Of a stretch of DNA of 64,000 nt, positions 33,701 to 46,188 are shown piece after piece. Position 1 is the stretch's first letter. The number at the start of each line of letters is the position of its first letter. The translations under genes were made by a program, and so were the position numbers. The stretch is from Immersiella caudata (Eukaryota > Ascomycota > Sordariomycetes > Sordariales > Lasiosphaeriaceae): NCBI GenBank assembly GCA_030512335.1, contig JAULSU010000004.1, forward strand, positions 2,728,001-2,792,000, read 5' to 3'. Under the pieces are notes generated by a model, which searched no databases, was not told where the DNA came from, and saw nothing but the letters and a program-made list of their open reading frames with translations.

Positions 33701-36700
33701 ATGAATAAGCTGGCAAACATGCGTCACTGGCCCGAGAGGATGAGCCCCAACTTCGGCATGTCAAGGTCGAATATGGGGATGCCGATCATCAATCCTCACC
33801 AGAAGGTCGTACCTCCGGGGCCGCCGCCGATTGCAGCCCCTCATCCCGTCGACGGCCCCATCAGCTACTCGTTCAACGTGCCCTTCGCTTCCGACCTCGC
33901 CGGCCCCGACACCGAGGACATCCTTCACGCCACGTCCGACGCAGTGCTACGCTGGACACATCCCGAAGACGCTCCCGACGACGTCCCCGTGCACGAGCTG
34001 CCGGTACACGCCCAGAATCTGGCGCAGCTCCGCAAGTACTGCAAGGATATTACACAACAGAGCGCTGGTGCACTGGAGGCCCACGTCATCTCGACGACCC
34101 CCAAGAACTCGCGGAGTCAAGTCACCACCGTTTGCCTAGCCGGCCCTGCCGACCTCGTCTACCGAACGCGAGAAACCATCTTGAATGAAACGCCTCTCTC
34201 GTTGGTGGGTCTCCAATGCCCCTCACAGTAACTGACTTTTCGTTTCCTGGCGCTAAACAAGTTGGTGAACAGCGTTGCACGACGGTGGACGTGGATGGAA
34301 ATCTTGTGGCCAATCTCGCCGAAGGGGTGCTTAAAAAGGGGGTGACGGACTATCTTGATGAGACATCGGCATTCTGCGGCGTCGACATCTTCCTCCTCGG
34401 CCCTAAGCTGACACCCATCACGGAGGTCTTGAATGGTGAGGTAGAGCTGATGCGGATGGACCAACGATGGAGAGTAGCCATCTACGGCGATGCCATGTCT
34501 TCTGAGCACGCGAAGACGCGTGTCCTGATCCACATCGACCAGCTTGTATGATACTTTGGCCTGTCTGGCATCTCCAACTTGCGCGGTACTAACGTGGTTA
34601 CAGCTCGGAAGAATCGTCGATGGTCAGAAGATGGAGTTCTCCTTGCACCAGATAGTATGTGGTCGGAATCGGAAAAACATCAAACTGATCGAATCGGCAA
34701 CGAACACGGCGATCTACTTTCCTCCCCCTTTCTCGCCGGCGTACAACTACTGCCCACCCAACGCACAGCGCAGAGATTACCAGCAAATTTTCATCACTGG
34801 AGAGAATCCACAGTCGATCGAGGCTGCAAAGATCAAGCTGCACGAGAACTTGATGCGCGTCAGAATCTTCGTCAAGGACGTCCAGATTCCCGCGGCCAAG
34901 ATTGACAGTATTCTGCTCAGCCGGATGGATAAGGTGCGGAAGATTGTTGAGACGAACGGCTCATTCATCATGTTCCCCCCGCTTGGTTCAAAGTCGATGA
35001 CAGTTCGGGTCCAGGGGTTGGAAAACCTGCATGTTGAGCGCACTGTCAGAGAGCTGATGACTATTGTAAGTTCCGAACCTCGGTAATGCATCGGCGAGGC
35101 TAACAATCTTGAAGGTTGGGCAATTCTATACGGCAACATGGTGGATCTCTCAGCCTGCCGACCGTCAACTCCCCAGCCCCACTGATATCAGGACAATGCT
35201 GGGTGACATCTGCGCCAATTCCGATGCAGACGTTACTTTTGACAAGTTAACCTTTACCATCACTGGCTCCGATGAAGCCGTCAAAGCTGCCCTAATGGTC
35301 ATCTCGCAGATCAAATTTGTGGTCCATTCTCAGTATCAGATCCGGGTCAAGATCGAGCTCGCCAACGAGCACAAGGAGTTTGTCAGTGGAAAGAAGAACG
35401 GCAAGATCAACAAGATTATGGGACAAAGCAACGTCCAGATCATGTTTGACAACTTTGGAGAGTACAACTTCAACATCGAGGTTCAAGGGCAGACCTACGA
35501 CTCCATGAAACAAGGCTTGAATCTGGTGGAGCAAGAGATGCCGGCATCCATCTCTTTCCATGTCCCGGACCAGTACCACAAGCGAATCATCGGTATCGGC
35601 GGTCAACATATCCAGCGAATCATGAAAAAGCATTCCGTTTTTGTCAAGTTTAGTAACGCTATGGACAGGGGTGGCATGGGCCGAGAGGATGACGACAGCA
35701 GGGTTGACAATGTGATCTGTCGAACGCCCGCTCGGAATGCCCAGAACCTCGAGCTCGTAAGAGACGAAATTCTGGAGATGGTTGACAGAGTCGTATGCCC
35801 TCCCGTTTCACCGCTGAATGCTGCGGCTTGCTAATCTTCGCAAACGCAGGATTCCGAGTTCACGTCCCAGGTTGTCAACGTAGATCGTCTCTACCACCGC
35901 CAGCTTCTGGCTCGACTGCCAGAGATTGAAGACTTGGAGCGACAGTGGAACTGCAAGATCGTCTTCCCCAGCACCGAGCAAGCCAGCGACGAGGTGACAG
36001 TTACTGGACCGCAGTGGCAGGTCCCGCATTGTGTTGATGCGTTCTTGGTAGGCCTCCAGGAAGGTGAAGGAAGAGTGACGGAACAGCGCTAATTTGTAAA
36101 ACAGGGCATGGTTCCCGATCGCCATGAGCTAGTTCTGGAGCGGTCTCCGGCGCTTATGGTGTTCCTTGAGTCACCCAGCTTCGTTCACGATGTTGCTCCC
36201 AAGCTAAAGAGCCAGTACGCGGTCGACGTCACAGTTATCGAGAATCCTGAGGAGCGCACCGAGGACGGTGGCCCTACAGTCACTCTCTTGTGGACTTTCA
36301 CGCGCAACAACGCCGGTGGTCTCCGTGATGCCATGGACTTCCTCCAGGATCACTTTGCCACCCACGGAATCGAAGCTGTGTTCATCAAGGGTGCCATCCC
36401 GCGCCCCAAGTCGGATACGTTCGAGGAGTCCCTGCAGTACTTTGACTCCAAATTGCTTCAACACGCCCCGGCTCTCGTGGCTGTCGACTCACCCACGAAG
36501 CCTACCTTCGGAGATGAGGTTGCTCGCGAGCGCGTTACCCTCTTTGAGCGGCTGCGCAAGCCTGGCAGCATGTCTTCCATCTCCAACTTCCTGGACCGAA
36601 GAAAAAACAGCTCGCATTCTGCCAACACTTCCTTCTTCAAAGGGTCTACCAACGTTTCGAAATCATCGCTGATCTCGATCGAATCAACGCGCAGCTTCAA

Positions 36701-36935
36701 TGCTGATCGGAGCCCGTGGCATGACAGCGGGGTCAATCTGCCCGAGGATGAGAACCCTTGGGCGCCCACTCGAAGCTCCACAAGCAATGGATTCGAGCAC
36801 AAGTTGACCGTCCCGCATGCGGGAGAGGTTACGCCACGCCACGCCACCCGACAGTCCGCTGACAGCGGACGCCCCTCTACGTCTCATTCTACCAATTCAG
36901 GATACCCCGGCCCTCCTTCTGGGCCATTTCGTTAG
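33701..36935 (+). CDS. Multi-KH-domain RNA-binding protein
   Basis: Model join(33701..34204, 34273..34545, 34604..35065, 35115..35792, 35850..36047, 36105..36935), 981 aa, with five introns of 49-68 nt. All phases are 0 and each junction has GT and AG. ATG 33701 sits in a good context (CCACCATGA). Upstream codons are open but have no ATG. Several KH modules are visible: HQIVCGRNRKNIKLI near 275-295, ILLSRMDKVRKIVE near 360-375, KKNGKINKIMG near 510-520, and the clearest, HKRIIGIGGQHIQRIM near 565-585. The first and last have the GxxG loop; the others are diverged. The C-terminal 150 residues are Ser-rich and disordered. Multi-KH fungal proteins of this kind (related to Scp160/vigilin/Bicaudal-C) bind mRNA in the cytoplasm; the exact orthologue is uncertain. 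Confidence 0.88.
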
Positions 36936-38154
36936 ACTCTCGTCCTTCCGCTCTCAACGTTTTAGACGCACGGATTGCTTTTCGTCCTTGTGAGGAAAAA
37001 GAAATACCCTACGGCTGGATATACCCCTGGCGTAAAATACCCTGGTAGTGGTTCTGCATTTGGTCGGTTGCGCTGCCTGCTGTTTCTCTTTCTCTTATTG
37101 TTTTTTCTCGTTTCGTCCTTGGCAACGGTAATAGCATCATTGATCGTGTACACGACCGATAGCGATCTCTCTTTCTCACGTACGACATCCGCTCTTTACG
37201 CCACTTACGACACGTGAACTCTGAGAGAACACAACATGATACGTTTCACATTTTGAGTTTCGACGCCGAGAAGACGAAGACGAGGTGGGCTCACATGGGT
37301 TCATGGCAGAAGCTGTTTATTATACCTAAGCATGCAAGGGGGTGTTGGGTGGTGATATTTGTTGGCGCGGGCACTTGCGATGTCGGGAACCAAGGGGCAA
37401 ATGTTATTGAGCGATACCCACGTTCGTTCCACAGCGTTGAATTTCTGAATTTGTTTCGCTTCATCGCTTCCAGATGAGTTCCAGTTGGTACCAATTCTAC
37501 GAATGAGTGCAACTGAAATCAAATCTGTCGTGCTCGTCCGCGACGACGAAGCGGTGACGTGGGTGGAACCCCTCGGTGGCGGAGGATTGGTGCAGAGCAA
37601 AGAGGCTCACGGGTGTCAATTTTGGGCATGTTGAGCAATGAATTCTCTTGCAATATCGTTTCTTATTGACGGGCGGCTCGATAGTTCGCAGGTTGGAAGT
37701 TGAGCCGATGATGCCGTGGTGTTTTGGTGTGTTCACAGTGGTAACGGCTGCAAAGATTATGCAGAGGAGGGACGCTAGTGAGATAAGGCAGCAGGCGAGC
37801 TAGTAGGGATGAGATACACCTGATATGTACGGATAGTTTTTGGAGGGAGACACAAATGATACCCAGTTGCGAATCATAGAAGTCGTACGAAGACGAGGAT
37901 TTGTTTGGACCTGCCACAGTATTGACGTTACTGGCCTATCCGATACTGGAAAGCGGACAATGCCTAGCGGTATCAACAAGCCTGGCCCGAGAAACAGTCC
38001 CCTTAGTCAAAGTCCCAAACACTCTCGTCCAACATTCAGAGTCCATCTCCCGGATGCTTTGCCCGCCATTCAGAAAACCCACCCTGCCTTTTCCAATGCC
38101 CCCTTCATACCTCCCGCACTGCAACTCCAGAGCAAAACGCACGGCAACGACTCT
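36936..38154. other. Convergent intergenic region between KH gene and GCP2
   Basis: 1.2 kb holding two 3' ends that face each other. No recognisable gene. Short frames only. Confidence 0.5.
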
Positions 38155-41084
38155 TCACACTGCCCCATCCTCATCGTTCCTGAGGCCCGCATACTCCGTC
38201 CCCTGATTCGCGGTACTCAACCTTGCACATAAACTTAACAACACCACCGTCTCGGTGGCAGCGTAATGGTTCAACGCGTCCAGTAGGATCTGCAAATGCC
38301 GACTGAAGTTACTTTCCCACTTCTTGATCACATCAAAGAGCTCGACGATTCGAGCGGCTTCATCTTTTTTGCTGTCGCCGTCCTTGTCGGTGCCAAGGGC
38401 GGAGGAGTCAGCCGAAGTCCCCTTTTGGGAGCGAACGGCTTGGAATTGACGCCATTGGTCGTCTGTCATGGTGGGGGGTTTGGTTGTTCCAGAGAGGTCA
38501 GGATCGGCCTTCTCAAGCTCTCGGGAGAGCCAGTTGGTGTAGGTTGCGAAGATGGTGCAGGTTTGCATGAGTTTGGAGTGTATCTGAGGGGTGTTAGTCA
38601 AGGCGCAGTAGGAAATGGAAATGGGGAGGGAGGGCGGTGTACTCGGAGGAGCTTGCTGTTGGTCAGCATGCATTCTTTCAGGCATGTATCAAGAAAGTCG
38701 ACGTGGTCTTGCATGAGCTCGTCGACGGTGCGGGTGAGGACCTTGGCACCAGGCTTTGGAGGGACGGCAGAGGCACCTGGAGAGAAGACAGTGCTATCTT
38801 GACCGGCTTCTTTCTCGCGGAGGCGGGCCATCAAACTCTGCCAGTTTGGTTCGATAACTTCGGCGGTGCAGAAATAGAGCAATTGTTGGACAAATACCAG
38901 CATACGAGCGCGAAGTGTCCAGACCCGGCGCTTCCAGATCTCAAGGTTCCGCGAGGATGAAGTATGTGCCCAGACAAAACCGCGGGTGTGTGTTTGCCAG
39001 GTAGTCGAGAGTTGTGACTCGAGGTAGCGTAAAGACAGCAAGTAGCGGAAGAGTGCCTGGTAGCGCCACACGGTCTTGCGACTGATGACAAGAGATACAG
39101 GGAAAGGCACAGCGTAGTCGAGCTGCAGGGAGGTAAAGCCGCTTGCATTTTTGTCGCTGTCAACAGGTTGATTGGAAGACAGGGGCTGAAGTGATTCGCC
39201 CTGCTCTATGCCGGTGATGTTGACGACGCGCTGGAGAGACTTGGTCAGAGTGATTTCGTTCATCTCGACCTTTACGTCCTCCTTGAAGGGATCCAAAGAA
39301 ACAATGCTGCCGGGCTGCCTAAGTACAAGATCCAGCAGAGACTGCAACTTTCCGGTATTAACGGACTTGACGGGCTTCCGCAGCTCCGAAGTGCCAAGCT
39401 CCAGAAAGTAGGAAAAGTAGTCGGAGGGGTCGAGGAAAAAGTAATGCTTCAGAGATCGTAGCCTGGCAGGCAGAGCATGAGTGGTGAGGAGCAGCTGCAT
39501 CAGAGACTCGTTGGCATGGGCGTAGGCATTGTTGACGTTGTCGAGGAAGCGATTGTCATCGAATGATATCGGCACATCCTTGACCTGTAGGCTCACATCA
39601 ACGCCTCCACACTCTCTAACAACGTTCAAGTACTTGCCCGCAAGCAAGACCTTGTCTTTGACGCCTTCCAGCTGCGGGGGAACGTCATGGTCCCGGATGG
39701 TGTATCTCCTCTCCCAGTACTCGTCGGTATAGTCCTGCTCCAGCCGTTCACGCCGAATACTCCGCTGCTCTTTCACCAAGAACTCGGAATGTGGGTCGTT
39801 GATGCCGCCGTGGTGTAGCCACTCGTTCAGCATGGCCATGTATGGACGGCTTGCATCCCTCAGCAAAGATGTCAACAGTGTCCTAGCGGCCGGATCTCCT
39901 GACATTGACTCTAGCCTTTTCGTAATGAGGCCAAGTACAACGCCGCCTTTGCATATTTTCTTCCCTGTCATGTTTCCGGGGACCAAGTCGCCGCCTTCTC
40001 TGAGTTGCTCCAAGATGTGGTCGAAGTCGTCCGCACTATCACTCGATTCGTCCGTCTCGTCGTCCAGCAACGCGTTCCGCTTCAACAACTCATGGGCCAG
40101 CGCATATATCTGATGCAACATGTGGCTAGTGGGAAGGATGTGAACGTTCAAGACATGTAACGTGAATGAATCGTTGGTGAGAAATTGGGTTTCCAGCTGA
40201 GCTATCATGACGAGATATTCATGGAGGAGCTTTCGTATAGACGCGCACAGCGCATGGTTGACAGAACCAAACTCCTCGCGGCTCTGGACGTCGACAAAGG
40301 TCTCAAGAGCTGAGTAGTGCGTCGCCATCCGTAACATGGACTGGGTGAGGTCTTGAAGACTTGGGTCCAGCCCTGGCAGGATGCGCCACGTTGGTCCTGC
40401 GAGTCGGTCGCGCTCCTCGTACGGATTGTACCCCTTTGCAAAGCGAATGTACTGGCCCTCAAAGCCCATGAATACAAACAAAAGATCCTCCAGAATAACG
40501 GCTTCTTGAGCATCGAGAGACAACTCGTGCAGCGGTTTCGGCTGCAGGGTATGGGGCGCCGTCGAGGCAAGCGGCGGTATAGAAATTCGAGAAGCCAATG
40601 GGGCTGTTGTGTGCGGTAGCAGGGCGGCTACGGGCTCCCATGTCGCCAGTGGTTTCTCGATCTCAAGAGGTCGTGAAGGCTCTCTCCTCATCTCGGGGGG
40701 GCGCGGCTTGGGTGGCTCGGGTTGCCTGCTCCTTTCTTCCGGGGCTGCGCGGCGTACTGGGCTCCTTGTCCGGGCCACCAAAGTCTCCCTCGTCGTCACC
40801 TGCACCTTTTCAGTGCGGCGCTCGTCGACCATCCGACTGGTGGGCCGCGGGTTGCCCGAAGCCGAGCGCTTGTGAGATGTGGATGCGGCTGCTGCTGCGG
40901 CACCATAGCGAGGATCCGCCGCTGCCGCCGCCGCCGAAGCCCTCTCCCGCTCCCGCTCCATGCGGTTGCGATTTGTGGCGTCCGTGGCAGACATGCGGGA
41001 GCGCGATGCACCGCTCGCTCGTTCGGCCGCCGAAGGGGGGTTTCTCGCATCCGCGTGTGCGACTGGTCTAGCGCCCGAAGACAT
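38155..41084 (-). CDS. Gamma-tubulin complex component 2 (GCP2/Spc97/Alp4)
   Basis: Model complement(join(38155..38583, 38643..41084)), 956 aa. A 59-nt intron joins CMLTNSKLLR to IHSKLMQTCTIFATYT, which is continuous in GCP-family C-termini. The first 190 residues are disordered, with Ala and Arg runs. The GCP N-terminal domain starts near EAVILEDLLFVFMGFEGQYIRF, and the C-terminal gamma-tubulin-binding domain includes LKHYFFLDPSDYFSYFLELG. GCP2 forms the gamma-tubulin small complex with GCP3 and nucleates microtubules at the spindle pole body. Its start lies 477 bases from that of PUP2, on the opposite strand. Confidence 0.92.
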
Positions 41085-41560
41085 GGTCCCGTTCTACATT
41101 GACGGCCGGCGCCGTCACATGTTATGTTGGTGGGCTCGGTTTTCGTGGCGGCGTTACTGCTGACGGGGAGCAAATCGCGTGCCGGTTTCCTGTGTCGACA
41201 GTTGACGCGCCGCTGTGCTGGTGGCGGATTGAATCCCCACGCGGCGGAAGGAGGGGCGCCAAGGCAAGGCTGCACCCCTGCCGCTCGGCACGGAGGTCCC
41301 TCTGTGCCTTGGGTTGACAGGGGGGCAGGGCTGACAAGAGAGCTTCGTAGACCAACCGTGCCTGGAGCTTCACCTCAACAGCTCCCACACCCGACCTCTT
41401 TAATCCCGACCAAACGACAACACCATCCCCCGAGACCACCCCGCCATTCGGCATCGAGCTCTGCACATATAACTAAACTGCGACTAGCTGTAAGCCCAGC
41501 GACCAGTCTCTCCCAACCCAGCCCGTCGCAACCTCGTCGTCCTCCCAAACAACCGCCAAG
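41085..41560. promoter_or_regulatory. Divergent promoter GCP2/PUP2
   Basis: 476 bases between two divergent starts. The yeast proteasome-associated control element (GGTGGCAAA) was looked for and not seen. The PUP2 side is C/A-rich. Confidence 0.5.
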
Positions 41561-42516
41561 ATGTTTATGGCAAGATCAGAATACGGTAAGCTCCGCTCCC
41601 GCGACAACCTCAATCCCAAACCCTTTCAGATAATCCAAATGCTAACCCACCTCCTTCTCCAGACCGGGGCATCAAGTACGCACCCACGCAACCCCTCTCC
41701 CCTCCTTAACCCCCCCACGCACCTCACCCCTCGCCCTGCCAAACTAACACCCCTCCAGCACCTTCTCCCCCGAAGGCCGTCTCTTCCAAGTCGAATACTC
41801 CCTCGAAGCCATCAAGCTCGGCTCGACCGCCATCGGCGTAGCCACTTCGGAAGGCGTCATCCTCGGAGTCGAGAAGCGCGTGACATCTACCCTCCTTGAG
41901 ACATCCTCCGTCGAAAAGATTGTCGAAATCGACCGCCACATCGGATGCGCCATGTCGGGCCTGCAGGCCGACGCACGCTCTATGGTGGAGCACGCGCGCG
42001 TCGAGTGCCAAAGCCACGCCTTCAACTACAACGAGAAGCTGCGTGTTGAGAGCTGCACGCAAGCCATCTGCGATCTGGCTTTGCGCTTCGGTGAGAGCGC
42101 CGACGGCGAGGAGAGCATCATGAGCCGTCCGTTTGGCGTCGCGCTGTTGATTGCGGGCTACGATGAGGACGGTCCGTCGCTGTATCATGCTGAGCCCTCG
42201 GGTACGTTCTACCGCTATGATGCCAAGGCGATTGGCAGCGGCAGCGAGGGCGCTCAGGCTGAGTTGCAGAATGAGTATCACAAGGTGGGTGCCTCTCTCT
42301 TCATTGCAAACAGAGTTATATCATCTAACGCCTTCCTTTCAGTCTCTCACCATCGAAGACGCTGAGACGCTCGTTCTCAAGACGCTCAAGCAGGTCATGG
42401 AGGAGAAGCTAGATTCCAAGAACGTGCAGCTAGCAAGCGTGACCAAAGACCGGGGTTTCAGAATATACACGGACGAGGAGATGGCTGCCGTCGTCGAGAG
42501 GCTGCCAGCGAACTAG
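41561..42516 (+). CDS. PUP2: 20S proteasome subunit alpha-5
   Basis: Model join(41561..41585, 41663..41675, 41759..42284, 42343..42516), 245 aa. Splicing gives [21 protein letters not shown], the alpha-subunit N-terminal signature, and needs a 13-nt second exon. The body includes [20 protein letters not shown] and [20 protein letters not shown], as in alpha-5. The C-terminus is [16 protein letters not shown]. Alpha subunits form the outer rings that gate entry to the 20S core and have no catalytic Thr. The length is normal. It converges on the zinc-cluster gene, 364 bases away. Confidence 0.96.
41663..41675 (+). other. 13-nt micro-exon of PUP2
   Basis: The exon ACCGGGGCATCAA is bounded by AG upstream and GTACGC downstream. 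It supplies the DRGI part of the conserved YDRGINTFSPEG signature. Without it the frame breaks. Confidence 0.88.
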
Positions 42517-42880
42517 ATTAAACTTTACGTCCCGAGTGCCCCATCCTGCATGAGGATAAGAAAATGGGAGCCACGAAGAAGGCGATTTCTCACATAGAAG
42601 AAATCTCCTCTTCATAACCTGTTCCCGCTATTCAGTGTTCCAGTCACGCTTGTATGCGGGTGTACCGCCCAGCTTATATCCGCACAGTTGCCCGAACGAG
42701 ACGTATGATAACGGAAATATCTAGACACATCTCCCCAACCGCGGGGGGGAGGGGGAATGTCGAATTGATGGATGTTACACATTGAGAAGATTTTCCATGA
42801 TGCCAGGACAGTTATCCTCCAATCACCGTACCCAAGCTGGTTCCCTCGCGCCAAACCAAGACCAAATAACTATAAGTAGC
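42517..42880. other. Convergent intergenic region PUP2 / zinc-cluster gene
   Basis: 364 bases with two 3' UTRs facing each other. A short G-run occurs near 42743-42753. Nothing else seen. Confidence 0.5.
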
Positions 42881-45800
42881 TTAATCCGCAACCAAGTCGA
42901 GCTTATCCAAGTCTTGCTCGACACTCAACAACCCGAGAGCATAATGCGCCTGCTCCGTCCGCGCTAGCACAAGCTTGTTGTCAACCCCTTCAAAGTCTTG
43001 GATCCGACGATCTATTCTCCTCGGAAGAAGCCAAATCGAATCGGGGTACAAGGGCCCTAGATCTGGCGGGCTCTCGTACGGAGGGCCGCGACCAATCTGT
43101 GCCGCCTTGATCCACGCCGACTCGCACCCGTCTGCTATCTGCCGCGCTGACTGCCACCCTGTGAGTCGCGAGATGTTGTGTAGCCGCCGAACAAGCCAAT
43201 GCCGCTGCTCGATGCTCCGGTACTGTGTTATTGTCAGCACTTGACGACTGGACGGAACGCGTTTAGGGAGAGGTGAGGCCTACCTGAACCCCGGCTACGA
43301 AGAGCGTGAAGCCGCTTTCAATACATGCGGCGCCAACCAACATGCTAACTGACTTCTGACTGTTCAGGTCCTCACATAGTCCTGCAGCGATACGAGCAAT
43401 CTCGTTGGCCCATGGCGCTGTCTGCTGAGCCGCAATGCCCGCTGCAGCCATGGCAAAAGGAGGCATGGACGGAAGGGCGCGATACAAGACGATCAAGCCC
43501 ATGTAAAAGTTCATCCAGATGCCCGCGATGCTGAAGGTACGATACAGCAATGCGGGGCCGAAGGGCGTCATCTCAGGTGCAGCGGCATGTTCGGGGCCTA
43601 GGGGAGCGAAATCCGGCCCGAGGCGGTTTCTAAACACCTCAAAGGCCTGGCGGATGTCTTCCCACTCACGGACAGCCGCTACTGTGCTGGAGTCCAGGTC
43701 GATATCTTCCGGCTCGCCTGATGGCGAAGCCTCGCGTGGTGGGCTGAACCCCCTTGGCAACGTGAACCGGCCGGTTGAAGGCATAAGCCCCGGAAACATA
43801 GGGGGTGACTGCCCCGGTGGTGGAGGCCCATGTCCTGGCGGCGGCCCATGACCCATCGGTGGCCCATATCCTGGCGGCGGACCACGCCCTGGTGGCGGGC
43901 CATGTCCTGGTGGTGGTCCAAATCCTGGCGGCGGACCTTGGCCACGCCCTGGACCTGCGCCTTGACCTGCGCCTTGACCTTGTCCCCGTGCCGCAGCCAT
44001 TGCTTCCGCTTGTCTCGCCTTCCGCTTTCGGGCCAGATCTTTTGACACAAAGGTCACCAGGCGTCCAAGTAACAGCATGAGGTGGTCAAATGTCCCGTAT
44101 CTAGTTCGGTTAGAAGTCGAAAGCATAGGTAGAGTGCGGGATCTGTGGCGGCTTACACAGCATCAATTCTTCCAAACTGCGCCCTAGGCGCACACTGCGT
44201 CCAATGTTGGTACTCCATGCTGTGTGGTTGTTAGAGACTCAGTCATCCGGCGGATCCGCAAGACACTCACAAAGGGCGAGTTCCACCAAGGATGCTTTGG
44301 TAGACATCCATCTTACAGAACCACCAGTAAAGATCGCTCAGGCTCTCATACGTCTCGATATCGCGCTCTGTGTGCCTCTGAGACGGTCGCCGCGCTTGGT
44401 CATCGATCACATAGCCAGGATCGCCATAGGCTATCCCTTGGCCGGTCAGCTGAGCGATCAGGTTGGGGTCGATCTCAAAGAGGTCGCTCTCTAGGCCCGC
44501 GTGCAGAGAAAAGCATGACCCGTCGCACTGATGCTGGCTCAGTTGTTCCAGCTGCCTCTGCCTCCTAGCTCTCTTCAATGCAAGTACCTCTCTTGTCATG
44601 GCTCGGAGTGGCAGCTCCCTGATAATGGCGCGGGCTCCCCACATGTGTTGGCACCATTTTTCATGATCCGAGTTCCACACCTCGTAAAAGCCCAACAGCA
44701 ATGTGGCTGCCAGGGTCGCGGGCTGGGTGCGCTTAGTAGCACTCTGGTAGTTCTTGGCCACCCTTCGTAGGCTGAGGTGGTAATGCTTCATGGCTGCGGT
44801 AGGTGGCGCCCCTTCGGTCTTCGCCATTTGCAAGCTCCCGAGTGCGAGCATTGCCTGCATTAGAGCAGGATGGCTGAAAGCGATAATAGGAAAAATATCT
44901 AAAGAAAGCTCGAACATTAGTACTGCTCAGGACGACGCGAGCGGCAGACTTCAATCGCTTACAGGTCCAGATGTGCCGTCGAGCTTTGGGCACTGGCCCC
45001 CCTTGGAACATGGGTGAAGGGTCGTAGGGGTGTCTTTCGTATAGAGACATGCTCGGACCGGTCATGTTGACAAAGTACCAGAAGATAGCCGCCGTGTGGG
45101 GATCGTTGAGGGGCGAATTTGCAGATGACGGAACATAAGTATCGAGAACGTTGCCAACTCCAGGCATCGTAAAACTGCGCAGCCGGATGCCCTGAGCATC
45201 GAGAGAGTTCTCTAGGCGTCTAACGACTTGAATGCCATGCTCATTGGATTCAAGATGCTCGAGGTGCGTATCAGGCAACGGCTCATCGTCCGAATCCACC
45301 ATTGAAGCCTCGTCATCTGACTGCCAGTAACCTTCCTCTGGGGTTTTGTTCAAGCTTAGACGTCTGCCTCCGTCCATAGCCAAGCCCGACGGCTCCTCCT
45401 CGGACATTGACCCGCGATATCTCGCACGTTGAGGCGACGTCGGCTCTGGCTGCGGTTCCAGAACTTGCTCCAGGGGCTGGGCCAACTCGAAGCCCTGAAG
45501 GTTGGCAGTGATGTTGTAGAACTCTCCAACCCCAGGCTGGTGTGCGAGAGCTGGGGCAGAGGAATCAGGTGGAAATAACGGCGGTGACGAGAGCTGTTGC
45601 TGTTGGCTGTAGCCCGTCGGAGTCAGGCTGTGGGTGTTGGCCAAGGGCGCGCCAGGGGACCCGTGATAAGCGTGCCCGAACTGCAGCGGAACAGCACCTG
45701 TAAAGTCTACTGAAGGAGGCTTAGGGGCTATCATGGCAAGAGGTCCCTGGGACACCGCTATCTTCCCCTGCGAAGGGGGAAGGGGAACGCTGACAACAGC

Positions 45801-46188
45801 ATCCTGTCGAGACTGTTGATGATAGTATGAGGGCCCATAGACTGAGCTCTGCGGGAATGACCCGAGGGGTTCTTTGAAGGTGAGGCGTTGGTTGTAGCCC
45901 TCGCATTGCCTCTTGGACTTGATGCAGTTGTTGCAAGTGGGTTTGCCTTCGTCACACTTGATGCGGCGCTTCCGGCACGCTATCTGAAGCGTCAGCAATA
46001 ACACGAGGTGCACGAGAGACTAAGTCGACGTCGTGGCATGACCTACTGAGACAACCCGTTTTGGTTCGTTTCCTCGCCAGTGCCTTCTTTGAGGACGGGT
46101 TTCCTTGACCACTCGGGCCCGGCGGTGAGGGGGGTGGGTGTGCTTCGCCGGGGACGTTGCCGTCGGGGGAGGGCTCGGGAGACTCCAT
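42881..46188 (-). CDS. Zn2Cys6 fungal transcription factor with internal Gly-Pro repeat
   Basis: Model complement(join(42881..43222, 43284..44100, 44157..44219, 44271..44898, 44963..45979, 46047..46188)), 1002 aa. The zinc cluster is perfect after splicing: C46-x2-C49-x6-C56-x6-C63-x2-C66-x6-C73 (TGCLTCRKRRIKCDEGKP...). The first intron lies between the first two cysteines, as often seen in this family. A Pro/Ser/Gln-rich linker follows. From about 400 a helical region (FPIIAFSHPALMQAMLALGSLQMAK) matches the fungal-specific regulatory domain of Fungal_trans_2 type. Inside it, about residues 660-720, an insertion of GPPPG-type repeats occurs. Helical sequence resumes and runs to the end (LSVEQDLDKLDLVAD). 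It likely binds CGG-type DNA sites in the nucleus; targets are unknown. All five introns are GT-AG and 51-67 nt. Confidence 0.9.
43795..43990 (-). repeat. Tandem repeat coding for GPPPG units inside the transcription factor
   Basis: A degenerate 15/18/21-bp-period repeat in exon 5, encoding GPPPGF, GPPPGH, GPPPGR, GPPPGY and similar units, preceded by two copies of a 12-bp unit encoding GQGA. Codons vary between units (CCTGGCGGCGG and CCTGGTGGTGG on the plus strand), so it is not very recent. The frame is preserved on both sides. Confidence 0.85.
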
